Both the position numbers and the translations under genes were made by a program. Shown here piece by piece: positions 16,741 to 25,934 of a stretch of DNA of 58,735 nucleotides. The DNA is from Acidobacteriota bacterium (lineage in GTDB: Bacteria > Acidobacteriota > Polarisedimenticolia > JACPZX01). The notes below the pieces were generated by a model. That model worked only from the letters and a program-made list of their open reading frames with translations. It had not been told where the DNA came from and did no database searches. Where the stretch lies: NCBI GenBank assembly GCA_016195325.1, contig JACPZX010000072.1, forward strand, positions 1-58,735. The letters are read 5' to 3'. How positions within the stretch are numbered: position 1 is the stretch's first letter; each line of letters opens with the position of its first letter.

Positions 16741-17564
16741 GCGCTCTTCCCCGGCTCCGCCGGGATCGGGAAGCGTTCCTGGACCCACGCTTGCCAGAGT
16801 GGTTCCATGCGGGCGACAGTTCCGGCCGCCTGATCGCCGTACATGTAGAAGCTCATCGCAACCATGGTCTGGCTGCCGCCGGGGAACGTGAAGACGCCAA
16901 GGGCGGCGACGCCTTGCCCCGGCTTGTCGAGGCGCAGCAGGGCGTCGTACGGATTCCGGGTGACGTACTCCACCACGCCGCTGAGCGCCGGGACACCCGC
17001 CGGCGCCGTCCAACGCTGCCCGACGCTGAAGCCTTTCAGTCCCAATGCCGCGGTCAGCGTTCCCCAGGCATCCGCTTCGGTTCCCGCGACGGGAGCCGCC
17101 AACTGCCGGATCGCGGAGCGTTGGCCGCGAAAGTGCGTGAGATAGATTCGCAGGTTGCGCAAGAAACCTGAAAACCCGGACTTGGTGCCTTCCAGCTGGT
17201 CGTCCCACTCGTCCGTGCTGGCGAAAAGGCTATGGACAATGCGGACGATGCACACACCACCCGCGCGGGGTTCGACGCTCCACTCGGTCGCGATGGGCGG
17301 CGAGCCACCCCAACCCTCGCCCTGCGCGGCAAACATCCGCGGCGGATCCCAGGCCGTCAGAGGAGAACTGGGATCCATGCCCGGGCCGAAGCTCAACTTC
17401 AGTGCGACGGGCTTCCCGTCGCGATCCTCGAACTCAGCCGGCACGAACCAGGACGAAATTCCCGGCCCGGTGGCGATGGCCTGCCAGACTTCCTCCGGCG
17501 TGCCGGGGACCTCGAGTTCGACCTGGAGGGAACGGCGCCCGGAGGCTTCTTGCTTCACGCTCAT
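16737..17564 (-). CDS. SRPBCC/AHSA1-type domain protein
   Basis: The 275-residue protein has an N-terminal START-like ligand-binding fold. The signature VELEVPGTPEEVWQAIATGPGI is split around residues 15-36, and ISSWFVPAEF follows. A second half (about 140-270) looks like a further degenerate SRPBCC unit. Such proteins bind hydrophobic ligands and commonly lie next to ArsR-family regulators and DHFR-like genes. It overlaps both neighbours by four bases (regulator upstream, DHFR-like downstream), giving a tightly coupled three-gene operon. Confidence 0.85.
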   Translation of the reverse strand: MSVKQEASGRRSLQVELEVPGTPEEVWQAIATGPGISSWFVPAEFEDRDGKPVALKLSFGPGMDPSSPLTAWDPPRMFAAQGEGWGGSPPIATEWSVEPRAGGVCIVRIVHSLFASTDEWDDQLEGTKSGFSGFLRNLRIYLTHFRGQRSAIRQLAAPVAGTEADAWGTLTAALGLKGFSVGQRWTAPAGVPALSGVVEYVTRNPYDALLRLDKPGQGVAALGVFTFPGGSQTMVAMSFYMYGDQAAGTVARMEPLWQAWVQERFPIPAEPGKSA

Positions 17565-18163
17565 GATGGCTCCTTGAGATCGGATGTTTTCGGCAGAGGG
17601 TGCGCCACGACCACCAGGCGATGCGCGCGGCCGCCGCGGGCGGATTCATCGTGGTACTTCGAAATGAGCCTCGTGATGGCCTCGGCGAGCTCGGCGCTGA
17701 AAGCCGCCCGGTCCGCCGGCGACCGGAAGCGAACCTCGGTATCCACCGCCAGGGTCGCCAGGCGTTTGCCCGCCTTCTTTGCACGACGAACGAGGTCGGC
17801 CACCTCGCGGACGATCCGCGCGCCCAGAGCGATGAGATAGCTCGCGGACAGCCGATCGACTTCCCGATGGGGATCCATGGCGACCGGTCCCAAGGCACTC
17901 GGCGAAACGATGTAGGAAGCAGCCGTCGCCACAAGCAGGCGTTCCGTCAGCCCGCCCCACTTGCGTTCCTGGGCGAGACGCACCAACCCGTGCGCCTCCA
18001 GCGCGCGCAGATGGTAGTTGACCTTCTGCCGAGGCAAGCCGACCCGCGTGGCCAATGTCGCCGCCGAGGCGGGCGCGGCCAGCTCGGAGAGGAGTCGACT
18101 CCGCATGGGCTCCAGGGCCACCGCCGCCGCCGCCGGATCATGGATGACGTGGATATCGAGCAT
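17561..18163 (-). CDS. ArsR-type winged-helix regulator
   Basis: The 200-residue product opens with VIHDPAAAAVALEPMRSRLL, the usual N-terminal helix of this ArsR subfamily. A winged helix follows (LATRVGLPRQKVNYHLRALE, then AHGLVRLAQERKWGG) and a helical C-terminal half likely mediates dimerisation. No metal-binding cysteine pair is present, so an organic or unknown inducer is more likely than a metal. A perfect 9-base-arm palindrome lies 15 bases upstream over the predicted -35, pointing to autorepression. The ATG follows the -10 by six bases with no room for a Shine-Dalgarno. Confidence 0.88.
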   Translation of the reverse strand: MLDIHVIHDPAAAAVALEPMRSRLLSELAAPASAATLATRVGLPRQKVNYHLRALEAHGLVRLAQERKWGGLTERLLVATAASYIVSPSALGPVAMDPHREVDRLSASYLIALGARIVREVADLVRRAKKAGKRLATLAVDTEVRFRSPADRAAFSAELAEAITRLISKYHDESARGGRAHRLVVVAHPLPKTSDLKEPS

Positions 18164-18169
18164 GAGGAG

Positions 18170-18198
18170 ATGGTACTCTTGACAACTATTGTTGTCAA
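18170..18198 (-). promoter_or_regulatory. Promoter of the ArsR-SRPBCC-DHFR operon (leaderless geometry)
   Basis: On the minus strand TTGACA (18198-18193), a 17-base spacer, TACCAT (18175-18170), then six bases to the ATG at 18163. Transcription would begin at or next to the start codon. Confidence 0.6.
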
Positions 18199-18199
18199 G
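18178..18199. promoter_or_regulatory. Palindromic operator
   Basis: Inverted repeat CTTGACAAC (18178-18186), spacer TATT, GTTGTCAAG (18191-18199), nine perfect pairs. Each arm contains a TTGACA, one facing each direction, so a bound ArsR dimer would cover the -35 of its own operon and a possible -35 toward the divergent hydrolase gene. Confidence 0.7.
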
Positions 18200-18348
18200 C
18201 CCGAATTCAGGCTTTTCTACCGTTGACGTTGGGCACCAGAAGACCGAGTTCGGCTGTCGTTCTCAGCTCCTCACTCGTTCCCGCGCTCCGCCGGAACCAC
18301 GGACGACCTCTCCTCGTAGGCGCCATCCTGCCAGGGAGGGGAGTGCCG

Positions 18349-19827
18349 ATGAATCCGAGAGTTCCCACCGCTATCTTGCTGCTTGCGCTGAGCCTCACGA
18401 TGGATTCCTGCGCCCGAGTGGGACAGCGTCCCGCCGCGGCCCCCGGTCGCCGCGTGAACGACAAGCTGACACCCTGCCGGGTCTCGGGCGTGGACGAGGA
18501 GGTCCTCTGCGGCCGGTACGAGGTCTATGAGAACCGCGCCGCCGGAACAGGAAGGAAGATCGGTCTCAACATCGTGGTCCTGCCGGCGAAGACACCGGAT
18601 GTGGCCCCCGACCCGCTGGTCTTCCTCGCCGGCGGCGGCGTCGCGCCGGCCACCCGTTACGCGGGTTTCCTGAACCGGGCGCTCTCCGACTTGAGGCTCC
18701 ACCGCGACATCCTGCTGATCGATCAGCGGGGGAGCGGGGCCTCCAATCCGCTGGAATGCGATCTGCCCACGGATCCCGCGAGCGCGGAGTATCGCGACGA
18801 GGCCCGCTTCCTTGCGGCGGTCCGCCGTTGCCGCGCGGAATTGGAGAGCAAGGCCGACCTGCGCTTCTACACGACCCCCGTGGCGATGGACGACCTGGAC
18901 GAGGTCCGCTCCTGGCTCGGGTATCCGCGGCTGAACCTCTACGGCGTGTCGTATGGAACCCAGGCAGCGATGGTCTACCTGCGCCAGCACCCGGAGCGCG
19001 TCCGGTCGGTCGTCCTGCATGGCGTGGTCCCCTTCGACGTGCCGATGTGGCTCGAGTTTCCCCGGTCCACCGAAGCGGCGCTGGACCTGGCCTTCGCCGC
19101 GTGCGCCCGGCAGCCGGGTTGCCACGATGCCTTTCCCAACCTCGCGCAGGAGTTCAGCGCACTCCTCACGCGCCTCGCCGAGAAGCCGGTCGAGGTCAAG
19201 GTGAGCCAGACCGAGACCGGCCAGGAGGTCGAGGTCCCGATCGACGCCGAGATTCTGCGCGGCTTCGTCGTGCGTCTCCTGTTTTCGGCGGAGAGAATCC
19301 ACGACCTCCCCCTGTTGATCCACCTCGCCGCCGCGGGCGACTACCAACCGATCGCCCGGAGGCTGGCTTCCAAGGAAGAGAGCGGGATTCCGAAGGGCGT
19401 CTATCTCTCGATCGTCTGCAACGAGGAGTTGCACTTCGACGCCGCCGCGGTGCCGGCGGCAGCGGCCGGCACCTTCCTGAGCGACTTCCGTGTCCGCCGG
19501 GAAATCCTTGCCTGCGGCGAGTGGGTGCGCGGCTGGCTGCCGGAGGATTACTGGACCCCGGGCCAGTCCAACGTTCCCGCTTTGATCCTCACCGGAGCCC
19601 TGGATCTCGCGACGCCGCCGCGCTACGGCGAGAGGGCGGCGCGGTCCTTCACCAACTCGCGCCATCTCGTCCTGCCCAACCGGTCACACAACGACACGGA
19701 CCCGTGCGTCGCGCAGATGGAACAGGCTTTCGTCACCGCCGGCCGCGTGGAAGGTCTGGATACGAGTTGTCTCGCGAGGACGGAGGATCTCTCCTTCGCG
19801 CTGCATGCGGACGAGCTGGCGGACTGA
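18349..19827 (+). CDS. Exported TAP-type alpha/beta hydrolase (S33-like peptidase)
   Basis: ATG 18349 follows GGGAGGGG and begins a signal sequence (MNPRVPTAILLLALSLTM, DSC). The cysteine at position 21 may be lipidated, though the lipobox is imperfect. The 492-residue protein has an alpha/beta-hydrolase core: oxyanion region FLAGGGV, DQRGSGASN, nucleophile elbow GVSYGTQAA, the acid in TGALDLATPP, His in LPNRSHND, and a C-terminal TAP-like domain. This matches secreted tripeptidyl-aminopeptidase/proline-iminopeptidase relatives. Peptide cleavage outside the cytoplasm is the likely role, substrate unknown. It diverges from the ArsR operon. Confidence 0.85.
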   Translation: MNPRVPTAILLLALSLTMDSCARVGQRPAAAPGRRVNDKLTPCRVSGVDEEVLCGRYEVYENRAAGTGRKIGLNIVVLPAKTPDVAPDPLVFLAGGGVAPATRYAGFLNRALSDLRLHRDILLIDQRGSGASNPLECDLPTDPASAEYRDEARFLAAVRRCRAELESKADLRFYTTPVAMDDLDEVRSWLGYPRLNLYGVSYGTQAAMVYLRQHPERVRSVVLHGVVPFDVPMWLEFPRSTEAALDLAFAACARQPGCHDAFPNLAQEFSALLTRLAEKPVEVKVSQTETGQEVEVPIDAEILRGFVVRLLFSAERIHDLPLLIHLAAAGDYQPIARRLASKEESGIPKGVYLSIVCNEELHFDAAAVPAAAAGTFLSDFRVRREILACGEWVRGWLPEDYWTPGQSNVPALILTGALDLATPPRYGERAARSFTNSRHLVLPNRSHNDTDPCVAQMEQAFVTAGRVEGLDTSCLARTEDLSFALHADELAD

Positions 19828-19852
19828 GTCTTTCGCGGCCTGCCGATCGTCC

Positions 19853-22800
19853 TCAATCCGCCGCGAGCGCCAGCTCCATGATCCCGGACAGTTCCCCCTC
19901 GCCCTCCTCGACCACGCGCGGCGATCGCTCACGCGCCACGAGCACGTAGATCGACGGCACCACGAACAGCGTGAACGCCGTCCCGATGATCATCCCCGTG
20001 ACGAGCATGATCCCGATGCTGTTGCGCGCGCCGGCGCCCGGGCCGGTCGCGATGATGAGCGGGAAGTGCCCCATGACGGTCGCCGCGGTGGTCATGAGGA
20101 TCGGCCGCAACCGCGTCGCCGAGGCCTCGATGACGGCGCGCGTCTTGTCGGCCCCGCGCTCCTGGAGCTGGTTCGCGAACTCGACGATCAGGATCCCGTT
20201 CTTCGACACCAGCCCGACGAGCGTGATGAGCCCGATCTGGCTGTAGATGTTCAGCGTCGTGAGGCCGAGGAACGAGAAGAGGAGCGCCCCCGAGATGGCG
20301 AGGGGGACCGAGCCGACGAGGATGATGAAAGGATCCCGGAAGCTCTCGAACTGCGCGGCGAGCACCAGGTAGATGAGGATCGCCGAGAGGAGGAAGGTGC
20401 CGAGGAACTTGCTCCCCTCGGTGCGGAGCTGCCGCGACTCGCCGGCGTAATCGACGGTGAACCCCGGCGGGAGGATGGTCTTCGCCTCGTCCTCGAGGAC
20501 GCGCAGGGCGGCGTCGAGCGAGACCGGAGGCGGGATGACCCCCTGGATGCGCACGGCGTTGAGCTGCTGGAAGCGCTTCAGGTCGCGCGGCTCCGTCGTG
20601 GTCTTGAGCGAGGCGAAGGTCGAGAGGGGGACGAGCTTCCCCTCGGGCCCCTTCACGTAGACCTGCTGGAGCTGCTCGGGGGTGAGGCGCTCGGCGCGCT
20701 TGATCTGGGGGATGACCTTGTAGCTGCGCCCCTGGATGCTGAATCGGTTCACGAAGTTCCCGCCGAGCATCGTCGCGAGATCGCCGCCGGCCTCGCTCAT
20801 GTTGACGCCGAGGGAGCGCACCTTGTCGCGATCGAAGACGACCTCGGTCTGCGGCTGATCGAACTTCACGTCGGCGTCGGCGAAGATGAAGAGGCCGCTC
20901 GCGAACGCCTTCTGGACGAGCTTGTCGGCGAACTCGACGAGCTGCGCGGGCTCGGCCGTCGAGGCGACGACGAAGTCCACGGGGAAGTTGCCTCCGCCCG
21001 GTAGCGGAGGCGGCGTCAGCGGGATCGCGCGGACGCCCGGGATCTTCCCGAGATCGGCCCCCGCCTGCATCATGAGCTGCGCGGTGCTCCGGGTCCTTTG
21101 GTTCCACGGCTTCGTGACCATCCCGCCGAAGCCGCCGGTCGGCGAGGTGATCTGGAAGGTGTTCTCCATCTCGGGGAAGGCGCGGAAGACGCCGTCGATT
21201 TTCGTCGCGAAGAGCATCGTCTGATCGAGGGTCGAGTTGGCCGACGTCTGGAGGACGGCGAAGACGACCCCCTGATCCTCGGCGGGCGCCAGCTCGCGCT
21301 GCGAGAGGAGGTAGAACGGGACGATGAGCGCGACCACGATTGCCCAGAGCGTGATCATGACCGGCCGGTACTTGAGCGTGCCGGTGAGGCCGCGCGTGTA
21401 CAGGTCGCGGATCCGATCGAAGGTGCGGTTGACGACGGCCGCGAAGCCGCGCTCCGAGTCGCCGGAGCGCAGGAGCCTCGACCCCATCATCGGGGAAAGG
21501 GTCAGGGCGACGACGCCCGACACGATCACCGCCCCCGCGAGCGTGAAGGCGAACTCGCGGAAGAGCGCGCCGGTGAGGCCCCCCTGGATGCCGACGGGGG
21601 TGTAGACCGCCGCGAGGGTGATCGTCATCGCGATGATCGGGCCGACGAGCTCGCGCGCCGCCTGGATCGCCGCGGCGAGCGGTTTCTCGCCCGCGCGGAG
21701 GTGCCGCTCGACGTTTTCGACCATGACGATCGCGTCGTCGACGACCAGCCCCACGGAGAGGACGATCGCCAGGAGGGTCAGGAGGTTGATCGTGAACCCG
21801 GCGGCCAGCATCAGGAAGACGGCGCCGACGAGGGAGATCGGGATCGCGACGAACGGGATGACGACCGCCCGCGCCGAGCCAAGAAAGAGGAAGATCACCA
21901 CGATGACGATGAGCAGCGTCTCGGTGAGGGTCTTGAGGACCTCGTCGAGGGCGCTGCGGATGTAGACGGTGGAGTCGTAGGGGATGCCGAGCTTCATCCC
22001 CGCGGGGAGCTGCGACTCGATCTCGGGCATCGCGGCCCGGACGGTCTCGACGACCTCGAGCGAGTTCGCCGTGGGCAGAGCCCAGACGCCCATGAAGGTC
22101 GCCGTCTGCCCGGAGAACCGGACCTCCGAGTCGTAGTTCTCGGCGCCGAGGACGACGTCGGCGATCTCGCCGAGGCGGACGATCGTGCCGCCGTCCTCCT
22201 TCACGACGAGCTGGCGGAACTCGTCGGGGGTCTTGAGGTCGGTGTTGGCCACGAGGTTCACCGACACCATCGACCCCTTGGTCGCGCCGAGCGCGGCGAG
22301 GTAATTGTTCTTCGACAGCGCGTCGCGGACGTCTCCGGGAGAGATGCCGAGCGCGGCCATCCGATCGGGCTTGAGCCAGACGCGCATCGCGAAGTTGCGA
22401 TCGCCGAGGATGTCGGCGCGCTGGACCCCGCTGATCGCGCTGAGCTTCGGCTGCACCGCGCGGGTCAGGTAGTCGGTGATCTGGCTCTGCGTGAGATCGT
22501 TGGACGAGAATCCGATGTACATCGCCGCGAACTGGCTGTCCGCCGTCTGGATGGCGATGACCGGCGCCTGCGATTCGGGGGGGAGGTCGTTGCGGACCTG
22601 CGCCACCTTGGACTGTATCTGCGTCAGCGCCGCGTTCGTGTCGTAGTTCAGCTTCAGATGGACCGTGATCGTGCTGAGCCCCTGCGCGCTCGACGACTCG
22701 ACGAAGTCGATGCCGTCGGCGCTCGCGATGACCCGCTCGAGGGGGGACGTGATGAAGCCGCGGACCAGGTCCGCGTTCGCCCCGACGTACACCGTCGTGA

Positions 22801-22939
22801 CGGTGACGACCGCGATGTCGCTGCGCGGATACTGCCTCACCGCGAGCGACCGGACGGAATAGAGGCCCGCGATCAGGATGACGAGGTTGACCACGATCGC
22901 GAGGACGGGCCGCTTGATGAAAAGGTCGGTGATCTTCAT
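19853..22939 (-). CDS. RND multidrug efflux permease (HAE1 family)
   Basis: The 1028-residue protein has the AcrB/MexB architecture: an N-terminal helix (DLFIKRPVLAIVVNLVILI), two large periplasmic loops and two six-helix bundles. The proton-relay Asp pair is in GLVVDDAIVMVENV and the relay Lys in GLVSKNGILIVEFANQ. It would export drugs or lipophilic compounds from the periplasm or inner membrane using the proton gradient. ATG overlaps the adaptor stop by one base, and it is the last gene of the four-gene efflux operon. It converges with the hydrolase across 25 bases. Confidence 0.95.
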   Translation of the reverse strand: MKITDLFIKRPVLAIVVNLVILIAGLYSVRSLAVRQYPRSDIAVVTVTTVYVGANADLVRGFITSPLERVIASADGIDFVESSSAQGLSTITVHLKLNYDTNAALTQIQSKVAQVRNDLPPESQAPVIAIQTADSQFAAMYIGFSSNDLTQSQITDYLTRAVQPKLSAISGVQRADILGDRNFAMRVWLKPDRMAALGISPGDVRDALSKNNYLAALGATKGSMVSVNLVANTDLKTPDEFRQLVVKEDGGTIVRLGEIADVVLGAENYDSEVRFSGQTATFMGVWALPTANSLEVVETVRAAMPEIESQLPAGMKLGIPYDSTVYIRSALDEVLKTLTETLLIVIVVIFLFLGSARAVVIPFVAIPISLVGAVFLMLAAGFTINLLTLLAIVLSVGLVVDDAIVMVENVERHLRAGEKPLAAAIQAARELVGPIIAMTITLAAVYTPVGIQGGLTGALFREFAFTLAGAVIVSGVVALTLSPMMGSRLLRSGDSERGFAAVVNRTFDRIRDLYTRGLTGTLKYRPVMITLWAIVVALIVPFYLLSQRELAPAEDQGVVFAVLQTSANSTLDQTMLFATKIDGVFRAFPEMENTFQITSPTGGFGGMVTKPWNQRTRSTAQLMMQAGADLGKIPGVRAIPLTPPPLPGGGNFPVDFVVASTAEPAQLVEFADKLVQKAFASGLFIFADADVKFDQPQTEVVFDRDKVRSLGVNMSEAGGDLATMLGGNFVNRFSIQGRSYKVIPQIKRAERLTPEQLQQVYVKGPEGKLVPLSTFASLKTTTEPRDLKRFQQLNAVRIQGVIPPPVSLDAALRVLEDEAKTILPPGFTVDYAGESRQLRTEGSKFLGTFLLSAILIYLVLAAQFESFRDPFIILVGSVPLAISGALLFSFLGLTTLNIYSQIGLITLVGLVSKNGILIVEFANQLQERGADKTRAVIEASATRLRPILMTTAATVMGHFPLIIATGPGAGARNSIGIMLVTGMIIGTAFTLFVVPSIYVLVARERSPRVVEEGEGELSGIMELALAAD

Positions 22940-24066
22940 CAGTTGTCCTCGGGCTTCGGCTTCGGGTCGTTCCCGGGCTGGACCTCGTTGTTCACGACGA
23001 CGGCGACGCCGTTGCGGAGCTTGAAGACTCCGGCCGTCGCGATCTCCTCTCCGGGCTTCAGCCCCGAGAGGACGGCGATCTGATCTCCCCGCGACGGACC
23101 CAGCTTCACGAACTGCTGCCTCAGCCCCTTGTACGCGGCTCCGTCCGGCCCCTTCATCTCCTCGACCACGAAGACCGAGTCGCCGTACGGCGCGTACTTG
23201 ATGGCCGAAGTGGGGATGGGGGTGACCTCGTCCTGGGCCTTCAGCGCGACCTCGGCGCGAACGAACATGCCGGGCCGCACGCGCCCGCTCGGGTTCGCGA
23301 AGACGGCCTGGACCTGCACGTTGCGCGTCTTCTCGTCGACGACCGAGGCGAGGGCGAAGACCTTGCCCGTCATTGAAAGGTCCTTCTGACCGTCGTCCGT
23401 GAGCCTCACCTCGGCTCCGGGGGGGACGAGCGCGAGATCCTGCTGCGGCACAGAGAAGTTCACGTAGATCGGGTCGAGGGCCTGGAGCTGGACGATCCGT
23501 TGACCGCTGTCGAGGTACTGGCCGAGATTGACTTCGCGGATGCCGAGGAGGCCCGTGAAGGGCGCGCGGATCGTCTTGCGCTGAATCGTCGCCTGGATCT
23601 CGCCGACGCTCGCCTCCGCCTGGCGAAACTCGGCCTCGGTGGCGTCGAGCTCCGACTGCGACGTGACCCCCTTCGCGCGCAGCCCCTGGATGCGGTCGCG
23701 CGAAAGGCGCGCGAGGTCGCGCTTCGCGATCGCGGCGGCCGCCTGGGCTTCCTCCTGCCGGGTGTCGAGGTGGACGAGGAGATCGCCCGCGGCGACCGTT
23801 CTGCCCGACTGAAAGGCGATCCTGTCGACGAGACCCGGGAGGTCCGCGCTGACCATCACCCCCTGGACGGCGGCGGTGGTGCCGATCGCCCCGAGCGTCT
23901 TTCGCCAGATCTCGGGCTTCGCGATCGTGGTCGTGATCGCCTCCGGGGGCGGCCTGTACGCCTGACCCTGCGCGATCGCCGCCTGGATCTGCCGTGTCTT
24001 GACGAACCCTATCGTCGCGAGGAAAAGCGTCATCGCGACGAGCATCAGGACCATTCGCTTAGCCAT
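22939..24066 (-). CDS. RND periplasmic adaptor (HlyD/AcrA family)
   Basis: The 375-residue protein has an N-terminal membrane anchor (MVLMLVAMTLFLATIGFV), a split lipoyl domain (GLVDRIAFQSGRTVAAGDLL near residue 85 and IRAPFTGLLGIREVNLGQYL near 170) with a helical hairpin between, then beta-barrel and membrane-proximal domains. It links the RND pump to TolC. There is no lipobox cysteine, so anchoring is by helix. A 30-base gap separates it from the tolC-like gene. Confidence 0.94.
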   Translation of the reverse strand: MAKRMVLMLVAMTLFLATIGFVKTRQIQAAIAQGQAYRPPPEAITTTIAKPEIWRKTLGAIGTTAAVQGVMVSADLPGLVDRIAFQSGRTVAAGDLLVHLDTRQEEAQAAAAIAKRDLARLSRDRIQGLRAKGVTSQSELDATEAEFRQAEASVGEIQATIQRKTIRAPFTGLLGIREVNLGQYLDSGQRIVQLQALDPIYVNFSVPQQDLALVPPGAEVRLTDDGQKDLSMTGKVFALASVVDEKTRNVQVQAVFANPSGRVRPGMFVRAEVALKAQDEVTPIPTSAIKYAPYGDSVFVVEEMKGPDGAAYKGLRQQFVKLGPSRGDQIAVLSGLKPGEEIATAGVFKLRNGVAVVVNNEVQPGNDPKPKPEDN

Positions 24067-24096
24067 GAATCGGAGTCTCCATTCTGCGCGAGCGGA

Positions 24097-25689
24097 TCAT
24101 CGTGACCCCGCGGCGTCTGCGGGCCCGAGGTCGATACGGCGATCCGCGAGGAGCGTGCCCGTCGCGCGCGCCATCTCGGTGACCGCCTTGCGGTAGTCGG
24201 TCCGCGCCGAGATCTCGTCGAGGCGGGCGTGTGAAAGGTCATTCTGCCGCGTGAGGACGAGGAAGTTGGTCGACAGGCCGGCGGCGTAGCGATCGCGCTC
24301 GGCGGAGAGCTGCACTTCGGCCGCCTCGCGGGCGGCGCGCGACGAGCCGATCCGCTGCCCCGCCGTGTCCATCGCGGCCGCGGCGTCGAGGACCTCGGCG
24401 CGCACGGTTTTCCGGGCGCTCGACAGGAGCGTCTCGGCCTGCCTCGCGGCGCTCTGCGCCACCGCGACGTCGGCTTTCGCCGTCCGCCCGCCGATGGTGA
24501 AGCGGGCCTCGAGCCCCACGCGGCCGTCGCTGTATCGATTCTCGCCGAGCATCGAGAGCGAGTGCCCCCATCCGCCCTCGAGGACGCTCGGGATGATTGG
24601 CGGCGCTCCGGCAAACCCGGTGCCGAGCGGGTTCTCCCCGCCGGCGAGGCCGAAGCGATCGTACGCGACGATGGCGTCGAGAGCCGGTCGCGAGGCGTTG
24701 CGCGAGAACTCGACGGTCGAGCGCTGGCGATCGATGGCGGCCTGCGCCCCTTCGATCTCCGGGCGCGCGGCGAGCGCGCGCTGAAGCGCGCGATCGACGT
24801 CGATCGGCTCGGGCGAGACGTCGGGATCGTCCTGCGGCTCGATCCTCTCTCCCCATCCCTGCGCGTCGTCTCCGAGAATGAGGAGCTTCAGGGTGTTCTC
24901 GGCGCGCGCTTCCGATTCTCGCGACGCCGAGAGATCTCCCCGGCGGTTCTCGAGCTCGGCGCGCGGCTGGGCGATCTCGGTCTCGGGAGCGGCGCCCGCC
25001 TCGACGCGAAGCCGCGTCTGCTCGAGCTGCTCCTCGGCAAGCCGCACCGCCTCCTTACGCACGGAGATCTCCCGGCGGGCGGCGACGAGGCTCCAGTACG
25101 CCCGCTCGACGGCGGCAACCGAGTCCGTGACGGTCTCGCGGAGCCCGGCGCCGGCGGCGCGGCGATCGGCCGCCGCGACCCGCAGGCGGAGCCGGCCGGC
25201 GTCGATGCTGCGGCCTCGGAGAAGCGGCTGGCGGAATTCGACTCCGAGCTCGCTGCTGTACGCGGGCGAGAGAAGCGTGAAGTTGTTGTTGGTCGTCGTC
25301 CGCGAGAGGTTGGCGAGCACGGTGACCAGCGCCCCCGTCGGCAGGAGCTGCTCGAGGGTCGCCCCTGCATCGGCGGTGTGCGTCGTCGGCGCGAGCTCGC
25401 CTGGCGGCGCGCCGGAGAAGGCTGAGTTGACGGGCGTCAGCGCACGCCGGGCGTCGGCCGTCAGCTTCAGCGCCGGATCGTACGCCCCTTTCGCCCCCGA
25501 AACGTTCGCCTCGGCGGAGATCACGCTCTCGCGCTGGACGAGGATCGCCTCGTTCGTCGAGAGCGCCATCGCGATCGCCTGGTCGAGAGTGAGCGGGCGC
25601 TGCGTCGCCGAAGCGCCGGTGACCGCGGCCGCGGGGAGGGGGGCGGCCAGAAGAAGAGCCGTCAGCACGACGCGCGCCGCGTGCTTCAC
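24097..25689 (-). CDS. TolC-family outer-membrane efflux protein
   Basis: The start is taken as GTG 25689, whose GTGA overlaps the stop of the upstream small gene; a GTG six bases further up is an alternative. The 530-residue product has a signal peptide (ARVVLTALLLAAPLPAAA), then LTLDQAIAMALSTNEAI and two long coiled-coil repeats. The typical TolC-family pairs are LRVEAGAAPETEIAQPRAE in the first half and RYAAGLSTNFLVLTRQNDL in the second. It forms the outer-membrane channel for the adaptor and pump encoded just downstream. Confidence 0.92.
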   Translation of the reverse strand: MKHAARVVLTALLLAAPLPAAAVTGASATQRPLTLDQAIAMALSTNEAILVQRESVISAEANVSGAKGAYDPALKLTADARRALTPVNSAFSGAPPGELAPTTHTADAGATLEQLLPTGALVTVLANLSRTTTNNNFTLLSPAYSSELGVEFRQPLLRGRSIDAGRLRLRVAAADRRAAGAGLRETVTDSVAAVERAYWSLVAARREISVRKEAVRLAEEQLEQTRLRVEAGAAPETEIAQPRAELENRRGDLSASRESEARAENTLKLLILGDDAQGWGERIEPQDDPDVSPEPIDVDRALQRALAARPEIEGAQAAIDRQRSTVEFSRNASRPALDAIVAYDRFGLAGGENPLGTGFAGAPPIIPSVLEGGWGHSLSMLGENRYSDGRVGLEARFTIGGRTAKADVAVAQSAARQAETLLSSARKTVRAEVLDAAAAMDTAGQRIGSSRAAREAAEVQLSAERDRYAAGLSTNFLVLTRQNDLSHARLDEISARTDYRKAVTEMARATGTLLADRRIDLGPADAAGSR

Positions 25690-25922
25690 GAGCACCCCCC
25701 GTTCACGTGAACTTTCTGGATGCGGGGATCGATGGCGTCCGCGAAGAGCGCGATCAGCTTCGGGTCGATGGAGGCGAGCGCGCGCATCTCGAGGGAGGTC
25801 AGCTCCAGCCCGCATTCGGTCATCTCCTGGAGGGCGGCGCCCGGGCTCTCGGTGAACCTCTGGCGGAAGGCCTCGTCGGTGACGAGGCGGCCGATCACGC
25901 GTTCGACGCATCGCTGGCTCAT
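25686..25922 (-). CDS. Small Os1348/NHLP-clan-like protein (possible RiPP-type leader)
   Basis: The 78-residue protein begins MSQRCVERVIGRLVTDEAFR, then FTESPGAALQEM and LTSLEMRALASIDP. From memory this resembles the Os1348 family, a relative of the nitrile-hydratase-like leader peptides (NHLP) that precede some ribosomal peptide cores. The tail, VHVNGGCS, is short with one Cys and one Ser. A Cys near the N-terminus is unusual for a leader. No maturation enzyme or peptidase-type ABC exporter is nearby. Instead the stop overlaps the TolC start as GTGA, so translation is coupled to the efflux operon. No Shine-Dalgarno is visible before the ATG. Confidence 0.65.
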   Translation of the reverse strand: MSQRCVERVIGRLVTDEAFRQRFTESPGAALQEMTECGLELTSLEMRALASIDPKLIALFADAIDPRIQKVHVNGGCS

Positions 25923-25934
25923 GCCGGCGATGTA

